A DNA stretch of 48,652 nt from Pelagibacterales bacterium SAG-MED17. Lineage in GTDB: Bacteria; Pseudomonadota; Alphaproteobacteria; Pelagibacterales; Pelagibacteraceae. The stretch lies in the NCBI GenBank assembly GCA_014654115.1, contig JACWDO010000006.1, positions 1 through 48,652 of the forward strand, in the 5' to 3' direction. The notes under the pieces are model-generated. The model made no database searches. It was not told where the DNA came from and saw only the letters and a program-made list of their open reading frames with translations. How positions within the stretch are numbered: the stretch's first letter is position 1; each line of letters opens with the position of its first letter. Positions 19,044-28,770 of the stretch are shown piece after piece. Both the position numbers and the translations under genes were made by a program.

Positions 19044-20428
19044 GCTGGCTTAATCATTTTATTAGGATCAACAATTTTATTATATTCTCTCTCGTTAATT
19101 AATCCCGATTTTAGTGCTTCAGCCTTAAGAGTAGTTTTATTTTTTAATGCATTCTTAGCAATCTTTGCAGCATTATCGTAACCAATCTTTGGAGACAATG
19201 CTGTTACTAACATTAAAGAATTGTCGACTAAATGTTTAATCCTATTTTTGTCAGCTTTTAGTCCTGAGATGCAATATTTTGCGAAACTTTTTGTACTATC
19301 AGAAAGAATTTGAATGGATTGTAGGACATTATGAATTATTAAAGGTTTAAAGACATTAAGTTCAAAATGTCCATGTGATCCTGCCATAGTAATTCCATTA
19401 TGATTACCAATTACTTTCACGCATACCATTGTTACAGCCTCACATTGAGTTGGATTAACCTTTCCAGGCATAATTGAGGATCCAGGTTCATTTTCTGGAA
19501 GTATCAACTCCCCGTAACCAGCTCTAGGTCCTGAGCCTAAAAATCTAATATCATTTGCTATTTTCATTAAACATACTGCAGTTGTGTTTAACGTACCTGA
19601 ATAGTTTACTATTGCATCATGGGCGGCGAGTGCTGCAAACTTATTTTTAGCTGGTTTAAATGGTAACTTTGTTATCTTTTTAATTTCATTAATTATTTTC
19701 TTGTCAAAATTTTTTTTGGTATTGATACCGGTACCTACTGCCGTTCCACCTTGTGCTAAATAATAAATTTCATTTAGTGATACCTTTATTCTATTAATAC
19801 ATTCTTCCAGTTGTGATTGGTAACCTGAAAATTCCTGACCCAAGGATAAAGGAGTTGCATCTTGTAAGTGTGTTCTTCCTATTTTGACTATTTTATAGAA
19901 TTCTCTTACTTTTTTTTTCAATTCTTTATTTAATAGCATCAAACTTGGTAATAATTTTTCTATAGTTTCCATTGCTATTGCGATGTGCATTGCGGTAGGA
20001 AATACATCATTAGTCGACTGAGATTTATTAACGTGATCGTTTGGATGAACAGGTTTCTTTGTACCCTTTTTCCCCTTAAGTATTTCAATTGCTCTATTAG
20101 AAATAACTTCATTCACATTCATATTTGTTTGAGTCCCAGAACCAGTTTGCCAAACTTTAAGGGGGAAATGATTATCTAATTTTCCATCAATTACTTCATT
20201 AGATGCGCGTATAATTGATTTATAAACTTTTGAACTGATATCTTTATTTTTATAATTTGTAATAGATGCAGCTTTTTTTATAATAGCTATGGATTTTATT
20301 AATTTTGATCCTACCAATACATCACCTATATCAAAGTATTTTTTTGATCTTTGTGTTGATGCCCCCCAATACTTATCCACAGGTACTTTGATAGAACCTA
20401 TGCTGTCATATTCTTTTCTGAATTTCAT
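19040..20428 (-). CDS. fumC: Class II fumarate hydratase (fumarase C)
   Basis: TCA-cycle enzyme interconverting fumarate and malate without an iron-sulfur cluster. Seen: [11 protein letters not shown] near the N-terminus, [18 protein letters not shown] near residue 95, [19 protein letters not shown] with its substrate-binding His/Asn, [16 protein letters not shown] near 185, and the superfamily signature [15 protein letters not shown] near 315, whose Ser is the catalytic base. The length of 462 residues is normal. The gene stands alone on the minus strand, with its promoter in the 67-base gap shared with the divergent MazG-like gene. Confidence 0.96.
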   Translation of the reverse strand: MKFRKEYDSIGSIKVPVDKYWGASTQRSKKYFDIGDVLVGSKLIKSIAIIKKAASITNYKNKDISSKVYKSIIRASNEVIDGKLDNHFPLKVWQTGSGTQTNMNVNEVISNRAIEILKGKKGTKKPVHPNDHVNKSQSTNDVFPTAMHIAIAMETIEKLLPSLMLLNKELKKKVREFYKIVKIGRTHLQDATPLSLGQEFSGYQSQLEECINRIKVSLNEIYYLAQGGTAVGTGINTKKNFDKKIINEIKKITKLPFKPAKNKFAALAAHDAIVNYSGTLNTTAVCLMKIANDIRFLGSGPRAGYGELILPENEPGSSIMPGKVNPTQCEAVTMVCVKVIGNHNGITMAGSHGHFELNVFKPLIIHNVLQSIQILSDSTKSFAKYCISGLKADKNRIKHLVDNSLMLVTALSPKIGYDNAAKIAKNALKNKTTLKAEALKSGLINEREYNKIVDPNKMIKPA

Positions 20429-20495
20429 AGTTTAAATTTTGAGAGTATATTCAAAACTTATACATTAAAAAATAATAAAATCATATAGGAGTAAA

Positions 20496-20867
20496 ATGAC
20501 AAATTTTGAAAAGGTTGGCGTGTTCATGAAAACTTTTAATCAAGATGTTAAAGATTCATCAAGTCTGAGCACAGATAAAATTAATTCATTAAGAATTTCA
20601 TTGATTAATGAAGAATTAGAAGAACTTAAAGAGGCAATATCAGAAAAAAATTTAACAGAAGTTGCCGATGCATTAACAGATATTTTGTATGTCACTTATG
20701 GTGCTGGGCATGCTTTTGGTATTAATTTAGATAAATGTTTTGAGGAAGTTCAAAAATCTAACATGAGTAAATTAGGAAAAGATGGAAAACCAATATTTAA
20801 TGAATTTGGTAAAGTAATGAAGGGTCCAGAATATTTTAAACCAGATTTATCAAAATTTATAAAATAA
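20496..20867 (+). CDS. MazG-like nucleotide pyrophosphohydrolase
   Basis: A 123-residue all-alpha protein of the MazG/PRA-PH superfamily, which hydrolyses nucleoside triphosphates or phosphoribosyl nucleotides to monophosphates. Metal-binding motifs are visible: NEELEELKEA (EExxE type) near residue 37, followed by EVADALTDILYVTYGAGHAFGI (ExxD type) near 56. The C-terminal SNMSKLGKDGKPIFNEFGKVMKGPEYFKPDL resembles phage/bacterial phosphoribosyl-ATP-diphosphatase-like proteins. The substrate cannot be told from sequence. A clear ribosome binding site (AGGAG) sits 5 bases before the ATG. It is not next to his genes, which argues against HisE. Confidence 0.8.
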   Translation: MTNFEKVGVFMKTFNQDVKDSSSLSTDKINSLRISLINEELEELKEAISEKNLTEVADALTDILYVTYGAGHAFGINLDKCFEEVQKSNMSKLGKDGKPIFNEFGKVMKGPEYFKPDLSKFIK

Positions 20868-20868
20868 T

Positions 20869-21750
20869 TTAAAGCCAATTTGGTTTAATTGCCCTAATTT
20901 TTGCATCTCCACATCTTAGTTCGTTATCAAAATTAAATTTTTTATTTTCTAGTTTTAGCAAAGCAAATGGATTTTTATTATTGATTAATAACTTCCCAAT
21001 ATTTTTATCTTCAGAAGTAATTTCTTCACTATTGATCTCACCATCTAAAACATTAATTGCAAATAATCTTTTATTAAGTTTATCTTTAAGTTTAATTCTT
21101 GCTGTATTCTCCTGTCCTACATAACATCCTTTTTTAAAGTCAATTCCATTAAGTTCTTCAAAATTGCATTCAATTCCAAATATTTTATCTTGTAGATTAT
21201 TCGTATCGATTTGAGCAATGCCCAATTTATGACTATAGTTGTAATATTCAGCTACGTCTGAAACTTCTAATCCCAATTTTTTGATAGAAAGATATAATTT
21301 TTCTAAATTAATCACTAGTCTAGCTCCTAATTTGTCAGACCTCGGATCTAAAATAACAGGATCTTCTCTAAATTTTATTGTAAAACCCATTTCATCTTTT
21401 GAATTTTCCAATTCTAAAAATTTTTCCTTGGTTAAACTAGCAACAACAAACTCATTACTTAGATTTAAGATATCTACTTTAGATCTTAGTTTATATAAAT
21501 TTAACTGTTTATATAAATTTTCAATAATTTTTTTTTCACAATCCAAAAAATAACCAGATTTGTGTTTAATAATTATAAAATCGTAAAGGTATTTTCCTTG
21601 AGGGGTTAGAAGAGCTGAAAAACAACTTCTGTTCTCTGATACATTTTCAATATTGTTGGTAATTATATTTTGTAAAAACTCTTGAGCATCGTCCCCGGTA
21701 ATATAAAGGAGACCTCTATCCTCTAATATGTAAACATTATTTCTATTCAT
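20869..21750 (-). CDS. ygfZ: YgfZ/GcvT-family folate-binding protein (Fe-S cluster maintenance)
   Basis: A 293-residue protein of the aminomethyltransferase-like fold. The YgfZ signature is seen as KKGCYVGQENTAR near residue 210, containing the conserved Cys known to matter for function. The N-terminus (LLYITGDDAQEFLQNIITNNI) is typical of this group. YgfZ uses tetrahydrofolate and supports assembly or repair of certain iron-sulfur enzymes. It lies one base from the convergent MazG-like stop and 42 bases from the divergent dihydroorotase, so promoters must overlap in that short gap. Confidence 0.9.
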   Translation of the reverse strand: MNRNNVYILEDRGLLYITGDDAQEFLQNIITNNIENVSENRSCFSALLTPQGKYLYDFIIIKHKSGYFLDCEKKIIENLYKQLNLYKLRSKVDILNLSNEFVVASLTKEKFLELENSKDEMGFTIKFREDPVILDPRSDKLGARLVINLEKLYLSIKKLGLEVSDVAEYYNYSHKLGIAQIDTNNLQDKIFGIECNFEELNGIDFKKGCYVGQENTARIKLKDKLNKRLFAINVLDGEINSEEITSEDKNIGKLLINNKNPFALLKLENKKFNFDNELRCGDAKIRAIKPNWL

Positions 21751-21792
21751 ATTGTAATATTATAACAAATGATATAAGTACTTTTTTTATAA

Positions 21793-23103
21793 ATGTTAGA
21801 CCTAATAATCAAAAATGGAAAGTGCTATATTAATAAAGATCTCAAAGATGTTGATATAGGTATTCAAAATAGTAAGATCGTAAAAATTGGAAAGTTAAAT
21901 GAAGATGCAAGTCAATCAATTGATGCAACTGGACTTACAGTTCTTCCTGGTTGTATTGACACTCAAACGCATTTTAGAGAGCCGGGTTCAACAGATACTG
22001 AGGATTTAGCCTCAGGAAGTAGAGCGGCAATTGTTGGAGGTATTACATCAGTATTTGAAATGCCAAATACTAATCCTGCAACGACAAATAAAGCAGAATT
22101 TCAAAGAAAAATAGATTTAGCAAAAAATAGAATGTATTGTAATCATGCATTTTATTTTGGAGCTACTCCCACTAATCAAAGCGAATTAGCTGACCTTAAG
22201 GGTTTAGATGGATGTTGTGGTGTTAAATTGTTTGCTGGTTCGTCCACAGGAACTTTGCTAGTTCATAAAGAGGAAGATATTGAAAAAGTATTTGAAAGCA
22301 CTTCTAAAATTGTTGCAGTTCATTCAGAAGATGAAGATATTTTAAATCTTAGAAAGAAACTAAGAGTAAAAGGTAATGTTCATTCTCATCCAATATGGAG
22401 AGATGAAGAATGTGCAATTTCTTCTACCAGAAAGATTGTTAAAATTGCAAAAAGATTAGGTAAAAAAGCTCATATTTTGCATATTACAACAAAACAGGAG
22501 ATTGATTTTTTATCTCAGAATAAGGGAGACATAACTTTTGAGATAACCCCACAACATTTAACGATGTTTGCACCAGACTGTTACGACAAACTAGGAACTT
22601 ATGCTCAGATGAATCCACCTATTAGAGAAAAAAGTCATTACGATAGACTATGGTATGCAGTGAGAAATAATTATAATGATACCATCGGTTCAGACCACGC
22701 TCCTCATCTTAGAGTGAATAAAGATAAAGAATACCCAGATACTCCTTCAGGAATGCCTGGGGTTCAAACCTTATTACCTGTGATGTTGAACCATGTAAAT
22801 GATGGAAAACTAACTTTAGTTCAATTAATGAATCTTGTCTGTGAAAATCCAGCAAAAATTTTTGGTATTATAGGTAAGGGATATATAAAAAAAGACTATG
22901 ATGCAGACTTTACAATTGTGGATATGAATAAAATTATCGAAATCAAAAATGAAAAAATAGAGAGTAAGTGTGGATGGTCACCTTTCGATGGATATAAGTT
23001 TAAAGGAACTCCAATATATACAATCATAAATGGTGAAATAAAGATGAAAGATGGTGAAATTTTTGGAGAAGCATCAGGCAAACCATTAAGTTTTCAAAAT
23101 TAA
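21793..23103 (+). CDS. pyrC: Dihydroorotase
   Basis: Amidohydrolase of pyrimidine synthesis forming dihydroorotate from carbamoyl aspartate. Seen: LPGCIDTQTHFREPG near residue 50, GVKLFAGSSTG near 142 with the Lys that is usually carboxylated, VHSEDED near 175, HILHITT near 225, and GSDHAPH near 300 with the catalytic Asp. The first metal motif reads QTH where many dihydroorotases have HxH; QVH-type variants occur in one known dihydroorotase branch, so activity is still expected. At 436 residues it is a class I-type length. An allantoinase or hydantoinase role is less likely but not excluded. Confidence 0.85.
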   Translation: MLDLIIKNGKCYINKDLKDVDIGIQNSKIVKIGKLNEDASQSIDATGLTVLPGCIDTQTHFREPGSTDTEDLASGSRAAIVGGITSVFEMPNTNPATTNKAEFQRKIDLAKNRMYCNHAFYFGATPTNQSELADLKGLDGCCGVKLFAGSSTGTLLVHKEEDIEKVFESTSKIVAVHSEDEDILNLRKKLRVKGNVHSHPIWRDEECAISSTRKIVKIAKRLGKKAHILHITTKQEIDFLSQNKGDITFEITPQHLTMFAPDCYDKLGTYAQMNPPIREKSHYDRLWYAVRNNYNDTIGSDHAPHLRVNKDKEYPDTPSGMPGVQTLLPVMLNHVNDGKLTLVQLMNLVCENPAKIFGIIGKGYIKKDYDADFTIVDMNKIIEIKNEKIESKCGWSPFDGYKFKGTPIYTIINGEIKMKDGEIFGEASGKPLSFQN

Positions 23104-23104
23104 A

Positions 23105-23437
23105 TTATATAGTTTTACCAGAATAAATATTTACTAATGTAACACCTATTATAATAAGAAACATTCCTATTATTGCTTGCCAGCTTAAAGACTGTTTAAA
23201 AAAAATATATCCTAGTATAGCAATTGTAAATATACCCAGTCCACTCCAAGTTCCATAAACAATAGCAATAGGTATTTTATCAACAGCAAATGTAAGTAAG
23301 TAAAAAGCTAATAAATAAAATATTGCTAGAAATATTGTAGGAGTCAGTTTTGTAAAGTTTTGGCTTACAGGTAGCAACATAGTTCCGCAAACTTCACAAA
23401 TAATTGCTCCAAATAAAAATAAATATGTTTTAAGCAT
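23105..23437 (-). CDS. SMR-family small multidrug/quaternary ammonium transporter
   Basis: A 110-residue protein with four hydrophobic segments. The EmrE-type membrane-embedded Glu is present in the first helix (GAIICEVCGTMLLPVS). The third-helix segment (PIAIVYGTWSGLGIFTIAILGYIFF) matches the SMR pattern AYAxWxGxG. SMR proteins work as antiparallel dimers exchanging protons for cationic drugs, guanidinium or polyamines. It is downstream of the acyl-CoA synthetase and shares one base with its stop, so it is probably co-transcribed. Substrate unknown. It ends one base from the convergent dihydroorotase stop. Confidence 0.88.
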   Translation of the reverse strand: MLKTYLFLFGAIICEVCGTMLLPVSQNFTKLTPTIFLAIFYLLAFYLLTFAVDKIPIAIVYGTWSGLGIFTIAILGYIFFKQSLSWQAIIGMFLIIIGVTLVNIYSGKTI

Positions 23438-25332
23438 TATTTTATAATATTACTCTTGATTAAATCATTTTTAATTTCATCCAGAATTGTAGGATCGTCA
23501 ATTGTTGCTGGCATTTTATAATCTTCTTTGTCAGCGATTTTACGAATAGTTCCTCTTAAAATTTTTCCTGATCTTGTTTTAGGTAATCTTTTTATAACTA
23601 TTACAACTTTAAATGCAGCAACTGGACCAATTTTATCCCTGACCATTTGAATACATTCTTTTGAAATAGTTTCGCTTTCTTTTTCAACTCCAGATTTTAA
23701 AACAACCAAACCAATTGGCAATTGTCCTTTTAATTTATCAGCAATTCCAAGAACTGCACACTCAGCAACAGACTGATGTTCTGATAACACCTCTTCAATT
23801 GCGCCTGTCGATAATCTATGACCAGCAACATTAATTATGTCATCTGTTCGTGACATAATCCAAATGTATCCATCTTCATCAATGTGTCCTGCATCATAAG
23901 TTTGGTAGTAGCCTTTATAATTAGTCATATAATTTTCTTTGTATCTCTTATCTGCATTCCAAAGTGTAGGAAATGTACCTGGAGGCAAAGGTAATTTAAC
24001 AACTATATCGCCCATCTCATTTGATTTTGCTATTGAGTGATCTGGTTTAATAATTTTAACATCGTAACCTGGAACGGCTTTACATGCTGAACCATATTTA
24101 GTTTTTAGCATTTCAATACCAGTACAATTTGAACTTATTGCCCAACTAGTTTCCGTTTGCCACCAATGATCTATAACTGGAACGTGTAAAAGATTTTCAG
24201 CCCATTTTATTGTATCTGGATCAGCTCTTTCTCCAGCAAGGAATAATGACTCAAACGAACTTAAATCATACTTTGAGAAAAATTTTCCATCAGGGTCTTC
24301 TTTTTTGATAGCCCTAAATGCTGTAGGAGCTGTAAATAAAGATTTAATTTTATACTCTGAAATTATTCTCCAAAATACCCCCGCATCAGGAGTTCCAACT
24401 GGCTTTCCTTCAAATAAAACTGTAGTGCATCCTTTGAATAATGGTGCATAAACAATGTATGAGTGCCCTACAATCCACCCAATATCACTTGCTGACCACC
24501 AAACATCATTCTCATCGATATTGTAAATATTTTTCATTGTCCATTTAAGAGCAACTATATGGCCCCCTACATCTCTAACTATTCCTTTTGGAATACCCGT
24601 GGTCCCTGATGTATATAAAATGTAGGCAAAATCATTTGCTCCAATCTCAACACAATCTTTATTTTTTGCATTTATAAGTGCTTCCTCCCAACTAATTTCA
24701 AGTGGAGAGTTAAGTTTTACTTCGTGGTCTTTCCTTTGAAAGAAAATTACTTTTTCAACTTTATGTTTTGTAAGTTTTAAAGCTCCATCAACCAATGGTC
24801 TATATTCAACAGTTCGTCCAGGTTCAAATCCACAAGAAGCTGTAATTAAAATTTTTGCTTTACTGTCATCAATTCTGCTTGCTAATTCATTTGAAGCAAA
24901 TCCACCAAAGACAACTGAGTGTATTGCACCAATTCTTCCACAAGCCAGCATTGCTATAACTGCTTCAGGTATCATTGGCATATATATAATTACTCTGTCT
25001 CCTTTTTTGACACCTTGATTATCTAGTGCTCCAGCAAATTTTGAAATTTTTTCTCTTAATTCATTATATGTAAACTTTGCTTTACTGTTTGTAATAGGGC
25101 TATCATAGATCAAAGCAGTCTTATCACCGTTACCCTTATCAATATGAACATCTATAGCGTTATAACAGGTGTTTGTAACGCCATCTTCAAACCATTTGTA
25201 AAATGGTGGGTTAGATTTGTTTAAAATCTTTGTAGGTTTTTTAAACCAGAATACGTCATCAGATACATTTTTCCAAAATTCCTCAGGATTTTGAATAGAT
25301 TCTTGATAAATTTTATTAAAACTATCTGTCAT
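23437..25332 (-). CDS. prpE: Propionyl-CoA/acetyl-CoA synthetase (PrpE-like)
   Basis: AMP-forming acyl-CoA synthetase activating propionate or acetate. Seen: ANL-family P-loop YILYTSGTTGIPKGIVRDVGGH near residue 240, WWSASDIGWIVGHSYIVYAPL, HWWQTETSWAISSN near 395, TDDIINVAGHRLSTGAIEE near 500, and the C-terminal RLPKTRSGKILRGTIRK, whose Lys is the usual acetylation-regulated residue. The PKGIVRDVGGH and WWQTETSW forms resemble PrpE more than Acs, but acetate use cannot be excluded. At 631 residues the length is normal. It is divergent from proteorhodopsin across a 200-base gap. Confidence 0.88.
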   Translation of the reverse strand: MTDSFNKIYQESIQNPEEFWKNVSDDVFWFKKPTKILNKSNPPFYKWFEDGVTNTCYNAIDVHIDKGNGDKTALIYDSPITNSKAKFTYNELREKISKFAGALDNQGVKKGDRVIIYMPMIPEAVIAMLACGRIGAIHSVVFGGFASNELASRIDDSKAKILITASCGFEPGRTVEYRPLVDGALKLTKHKVEKVIFFQRKDHEVKLNSPLEISWEEALINAKNKDCVEIGANDFAYILYTSGTTGIPKGIVRDVGGHIVALKWTMKNIYNIDENDVWWSASDIGWIVGHSYIVYAPLFKGCTTVLFEGKPVGTPDAGVFWRIISEYKIKSLFTAPTAFRAIKKEDPDGKFFSKYDLSSFESLFLAGERADPDTIKWAENLLHVPVIDHWWQTETSWAISSNCTGIEMLKTKYGSACKAVPGYDVKIIKPDHSIAKSNEMGDIVVKLPLPPGTFPTLWNADKRYKENYMTNYKGYYQTYDAGHIDEDGYIWIMSRTDDIINVAGHRLSTGAIEEVLSEHQSVAECAVLGIADKLKGQLPIGLVVLKSGVEKESETISKECIQMVRDKIGPVAAFKVVIVIKRLPKTRSGKILRGTIRKIADKEDYKMPATIDDPTILDEIKNDLIKSNIIK

Positions 25333-25475
25333 AGTGATTTGTTTTTTGATTCACTTTTATAATGATTTTATGTATCAGGTTGTATTTAATTTTATAAAGT
25401 AAGTAAAATCAATACTTTTTAGGCGTCAAAAACTCTTCAATTAACTAAATTAATTTGCTATCTAACCCTAACTTT

Positions 25476-25497
25476 AGACTAATCATTAGATTAGTCT
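25476..25497. promoter_or_regulatory. Inverted repeat upstream of proteorhodopsin (possible operator or leader hairpin)
   Basis: Perfect 9-base arms AGACTAATC and GATTAGTCT flank a 4-base ATTA loop. It lies about 50 bases before the preferred proteorhodopsin start, in the 216-base gap separating it from the divergent prpE. Its symmetry suggests a dimeric regulator site or a hairpin in the 5' leader. No family-specific operator is recognised. Confidence 0.45.
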
Positions 25498-25498
25498 G

Positions 25499-25516
25499 TA
25501 GTTTAAATTTAAACTA
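25499..25516. promoter_or_regulatory. 18-base perfect palindrome upstream of proteorhodopsin
   Basis: TAGTTTAAATTTAAACTA is its own reverse complement. It begins one base after the preceding inverted repeat and ends 32 bases before the ATG at 25549. AT-rich palindromes arise by chance in such DNA, but two adjacent exact ones just before a gene known to be strongly expressed in SAR11 make a regulatory role plausible. Confidence 0.4.
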
Positions 25517-25548
25517 ATAAAAAAAAACTAACTATGAGGGAGTTTTTT

Positions 25549-26319
25549 ATGAAGACAATGAAAATGTTAGCATTAGCGGCAGTGCTTTTCGGAGCAACTA
25601 CTGCAGCTAACGCGGCAACAGCCTTTTTAGCTACAGACGATTTCGTAGGTATTTCGTTTTGGTTAATATCAATGGGTATGTTAGCAGCTACAGCATTTTT
25701 CTTTATGGAACAGGCTAACGTCAGTTCACAATGGAGAAAATCAGTAAACGTAGCTGGATTAGTAACAGGTATAGCATTTATTCACTATATGTATATGAGA
25801 GCAGTTTGGATCGAAACAGGTGATACTCCAACTGTTTACAGATACATTGACTGGTTAATTACTGTGCCACTACAGCTAGTAGAATTTTACTTAATTCTTT
25901 CAGCAGTAAGAAAAGTTGACACAAACATATTCTGGAGAATCTTAATTGGTTCACTAGTTATGTTAATAGGTGGATATCTTGGAGAAGCTGGTTTCATCAA
26001 CGCTACACTAGGTTTCATAATCGGTATGGCTGGATGGATTTACATTCTTTATGAAATCTTTTCAGGTGAAGCAGGAAAAGTTGCTGCTAAATCTGGAAAT
26101 AAATCTTTAGTAACTGCATTTGGAGCTTTAAGAATGATTGTTACTGTAGGTTGGGCTATTTACCCATTAGGTTACATTTTTGGTTACCTAACAGGTGGAA
26201 TAGATGGTAACGCGTTAAACGTTATCTATAACTTAGCAGACTTTGTTAATAAAATCGCATTTGGTTTAATTATCTGGTCTTGCGCAGTTTCTAACTCTTC
26301 AGGTACAAGAAGAGCGTAG
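25549..26319 (+). CDS. Proteorhodopsin, blue-absorbing type proton pump
   Basis: Seven-helix retinal protein pumping protons outward in light. I choose the ATG at 25549 because GAGGGAG at 25536-25542 is a well-spaced ribosome binding site for it; an ATG at 25534 would sit on that site. The product is 256 residues with an N-terminal signal peptide ending near AANAA (residue 22). Numbering is offset by 4 from the reference green proteorhodopsin. Asp101 (reference D97, Schiff-base counterion), Glu112 (E108, proton donor), His79 (H75) and Lys235 (K231, retinal lysine) are all present. The tuning position (reference 105) is Gln109, which predicts blue absorption. No retinal synthesis genes are in the window. 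Confidence 0.97.
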   Translation: MKTMKMLALAAVLFGATTAANAATAFLATDDFVGISFWLISMGMLAATAFFFMEQANVSSQWRKSVNVAGLVTGIAFIHYMYMRAVWIETGDTPTVYRYIDWLITVPLQLVEFYLILSAVRKVDTNIFWRILIGSLVMLIGGYLGEAGFINATLGFIIGMAGWIYILYEIFSGEAGKVAAKSGNKSLVTAFGALRMIVTVGWAIYPLGYIFGYLTGGIDGNALNVIYNLADFVNKIAFGLIIWSCAVSNSSGTRRA

Positions 26320-26340
26320 TAACAATTAGTTACGATATAT

Positions 26341-26716
<376 letters not shown>

Positions 26717-26717
<1 letters not shown>

Positions 26718-27730
26718 TGATTAAAACTGATGTTGTTATAGTTGGAGCGGGTCCTACTGGTTTATTTTGCGCCCATCAACTTGGCATCATAGGTCTAAAA
26801 TGTGAAATAGTTGATAACCTGGATAAAATTGGTGGCCAATGTATAGAGCTTTATCCAGATAAACCAATTTATGATATTCCTGCAGTTCCTGAATGTACGG
26901 GTGAAGAGCTTACAAACAATTTAATAGAACAAATAAAACCATTTAAATTTAATTTTCATTTAAATGACAGAGTTCAAGAACTTACTAGTAAGAATGAAGA
27001 CTGGATTGTTAAAACAACAAATGGAAAAGAATTTCATACGCCAAATGTTGTGATAGCAGGAGGTGTGGGTTCATTTGAACCAAGAAAGTTTCCCACAAAA
27101 AGTGCAGAAAAGTTTGATGGCACTTCAGTTTTATATTCAATTAAAGATAAAACAATTTTTAAAGACAAGTCAGTTGCTATCTTTGGTGGAGGGGATAGTG
27201 CTCTTGATTGGGCAATTGAACTATCTAAAAACTCCAAAGTTTCACTCATTCATAGAAGAGATGAGTTTAGAGGTGCACCTGCAAGTATTCAAAAAATTAA
27301 AGATCTAAGCAAAAAAAATATTATTAATTTATTTACAAAGTATTCAATTAAAGATGTGATGGGTAACGGATCTTTGAAGGAGGTAGAGATTAAAAGTGAA
27401 AGTGGGGAAAGCAAAATATTAAAGGCAGATTATGTTTTAGGATTCTTTGGTTTAATAATGCAACTTGGACCAATAGCTGAGTGGGGCCTCAACCTAGATA
27501 AAAAAGTAATCCCAGTTAATACTGAGAACTTCGAAACCAATAAAAAGGGAATTTTTGCAATAGGTGATATTTGTACTTATCCTGGAAAGCTAAAGTTAAT
27601 ACTCTCAGGATTTCATGAAGGGGCATTAGCTGCAAGAGGTTGTTTTAAGTATGCAAGACCTGACGAAAAATACAGATTTGAATTTACAACAGCATCAAAC
27701 ACTATCAAAGATAGATTAGGTGTAAAATAA
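26717..27730 (+). CDS. Ferredoxin--NADP+ reductase (thioredoxin-reductase-like FNR)
   Basis: A 337-residue FAD/NADPH flavoprotein. Seen: N-terminal FAD loop VVIVGAGPTGLFCA, IGGQCIELYPDKPIYDIPA, a second dinucleotide fold AIFGGGDSALDWAIELS near residue 153 with HRRDEFRGAP, and the C-terminal FAIGDICTYPGKLKLILSGFHEGALAA. It resembles thioredoxin reductase overall but lacks that enzyme's CxxC before the GGGDSA motif, which places it with the TrxR-like FNRs (YumC type). The adjacent ferredoxin is the likely partner. The same order after proteorhodopsin is known in SAR11. Some databases may label it thioredoxin reductase. Confidence 0.92.
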
Positions 27731-28356
27731 TGATAGAGCTATTTACTGCCGATACTCCAAATGGATGGAAAATCAGTATAATGTTGGAGGAAATTAATTT
27801 TGAGTATAAACTTACTCCAGTAAATCTAAATGATGGAGAACAGCATAGACCAGAATTTAAAAAAATAAGTCCTTTTAATAAAATACCTGTGATTACAGAT
27901 CATGAAAATAATAAGTCAATCTTCGAGTCTGGAGCGATATTGATGTATTTAGGTGAAAAAAGTAACATGTTTTATTCTAAAGAAAATAGGTTAGAGATAA
28001 ATCAATGGTTAATGGCCCAAATGGGTTTAATTGGCCCGATGATAGGACAGCATCATCAATTCCACTTTTATCATCAAGGCAAAAGTGAATGGGGGGAAGA
28101 AAGATATTTTAAGATTACTCGAAAACTTTATGAAGATTTAGAAGCAAGACTTTCACAAAGTGAATATTTAGCAGGAAAGGAATATTCTATAGCTGATATT
28201 GCTACATGGTCTTGGATTGCAAGACATAAAAGACATGATATTGGGCTAGAAAATTTTAAAGGTTTATCAAGATGGTATGTTGATATTGCCAAACGTCCTG
28301 CAGTGATCAAAGGATTAAAAGTATTAAATAAAGATTTTGAAATAGATTACCCTTAA
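27730..28356 (+). CDS. Glutathione S-transferase family protein (YfcG/Ure2p-like)
   Basis: A 208-residue protein with an N-terminal thioredoxin-fold domain (TADTPNGWKISIMLEEI, NKIPVITD, FESGAILMYLGEK) and a C-terminal helical domain (LAGKEYSIADIATWSWI). The TPNGWKxxxxLEE start and the ISPFNKIPVI pattern resemble the nu-class/YfcG group, which can act as glutathione-dependent disulfide reductases. It shares one base with the FNR stop, so it belongs to the ferredoxin-FNR operon and may have a redox role. The substrate is unknown. It overlaps the convergent dksA stop by 4 bases. Confidence 0.88.
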   Translation: MIELFTADTPNGWKISIMLEEINFEYKLTPVNLNDGEQHRPEFKKISPFNKIPVITDHENNKSIFESGAILMYLGEKSNMFYSKENRLEINQWLMAQMGLIGPMIGQHHQFHFYHQGKSEWGEERYFKITRKLYEDLEARLSQSEYLAGKEYSIADIATWSWIARHKRHDIGLENFKGLSRWYVDIAKRPAVIKGLKVLNKDFEIDYP

Positions 28357-28769
28357 ATATCAGCGTAAACTTTTTCTTCCTTTTCGTGCTTTTCCTGAGC
28401 TGCTATGCACAAAGTTGCAACCGGTCTTGCCATCAATCTTTTAAGACCAATTGGTTCTGCTGTTTCCTCACAAAAACCATAAGTCCCATCTTGAATTTTT
28501 TTTAAGGCTCCGTCAATTTTAGAAATTAATTTTATTTGTCTATTAATTGCTCTCATCTCAACATTTTTTTCTGTGTAAGAGCTAGCTTGATCAACAATAT
28601 CGGCAGATGCACTATTGTCATCCATTGAAGCATTAAATATTGCTTCATTGTTTGTTCTTTTTAGATCTTTTTTCCAATCTATCAGTTTTTGTTTAAAAAA
28701 AGCCATATGCTTAGCACACATATACTTTTCAGTTTCTTTTGGAACGTATTTTTTAGAGATTTTTACCAT
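28353..28769 (-). CDS. dksA: DksA/TraR-family transcription regulator
   Basis: A 138-residue protein that by family binds the RNA polymerase secondary channel and works with ppGpp. The coiled-coil tip acidic motif is kept (DIVDQAS, Asp57 and Asp60, matching E. coli D71/D74). The C-terminal globular part reads YGFCEETAEPIG...ATLCIAAQE: only Cys100 and Cys121 remain of the four zinc Cys residues, the others being Ala. Loss of zinc ligands is common in alphaproteobacterial DksA, so function without zinc is likely. A hairpin-forming palindrome sits directly upstream of the ATG and no ribosome binding site is seen. Confidence 0.9.
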   Translation of the reverse strand: MVKISKKYVPKETEKYMCAKHMAFFKQKLIDWKKDLKRTNNEAIFNASMDDNSASADIVDQASSYTEKNVEMRAINRQIKLISKIDGALKKIQDGTYGFCEETAEPIGLKRLMARPVATLCIAAQEKHEKEEKVYADI

Positions 28770-28770
28770 A

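Noticed and set aside
25333-25475. Riboswitch or small RNA in the prpE-proteorhodopsin gap
   Set aside because: Apart from the two palindromes next to proteorhodopsin the gap is AT-rich with no conserved riboswitch-like stems that I can see.
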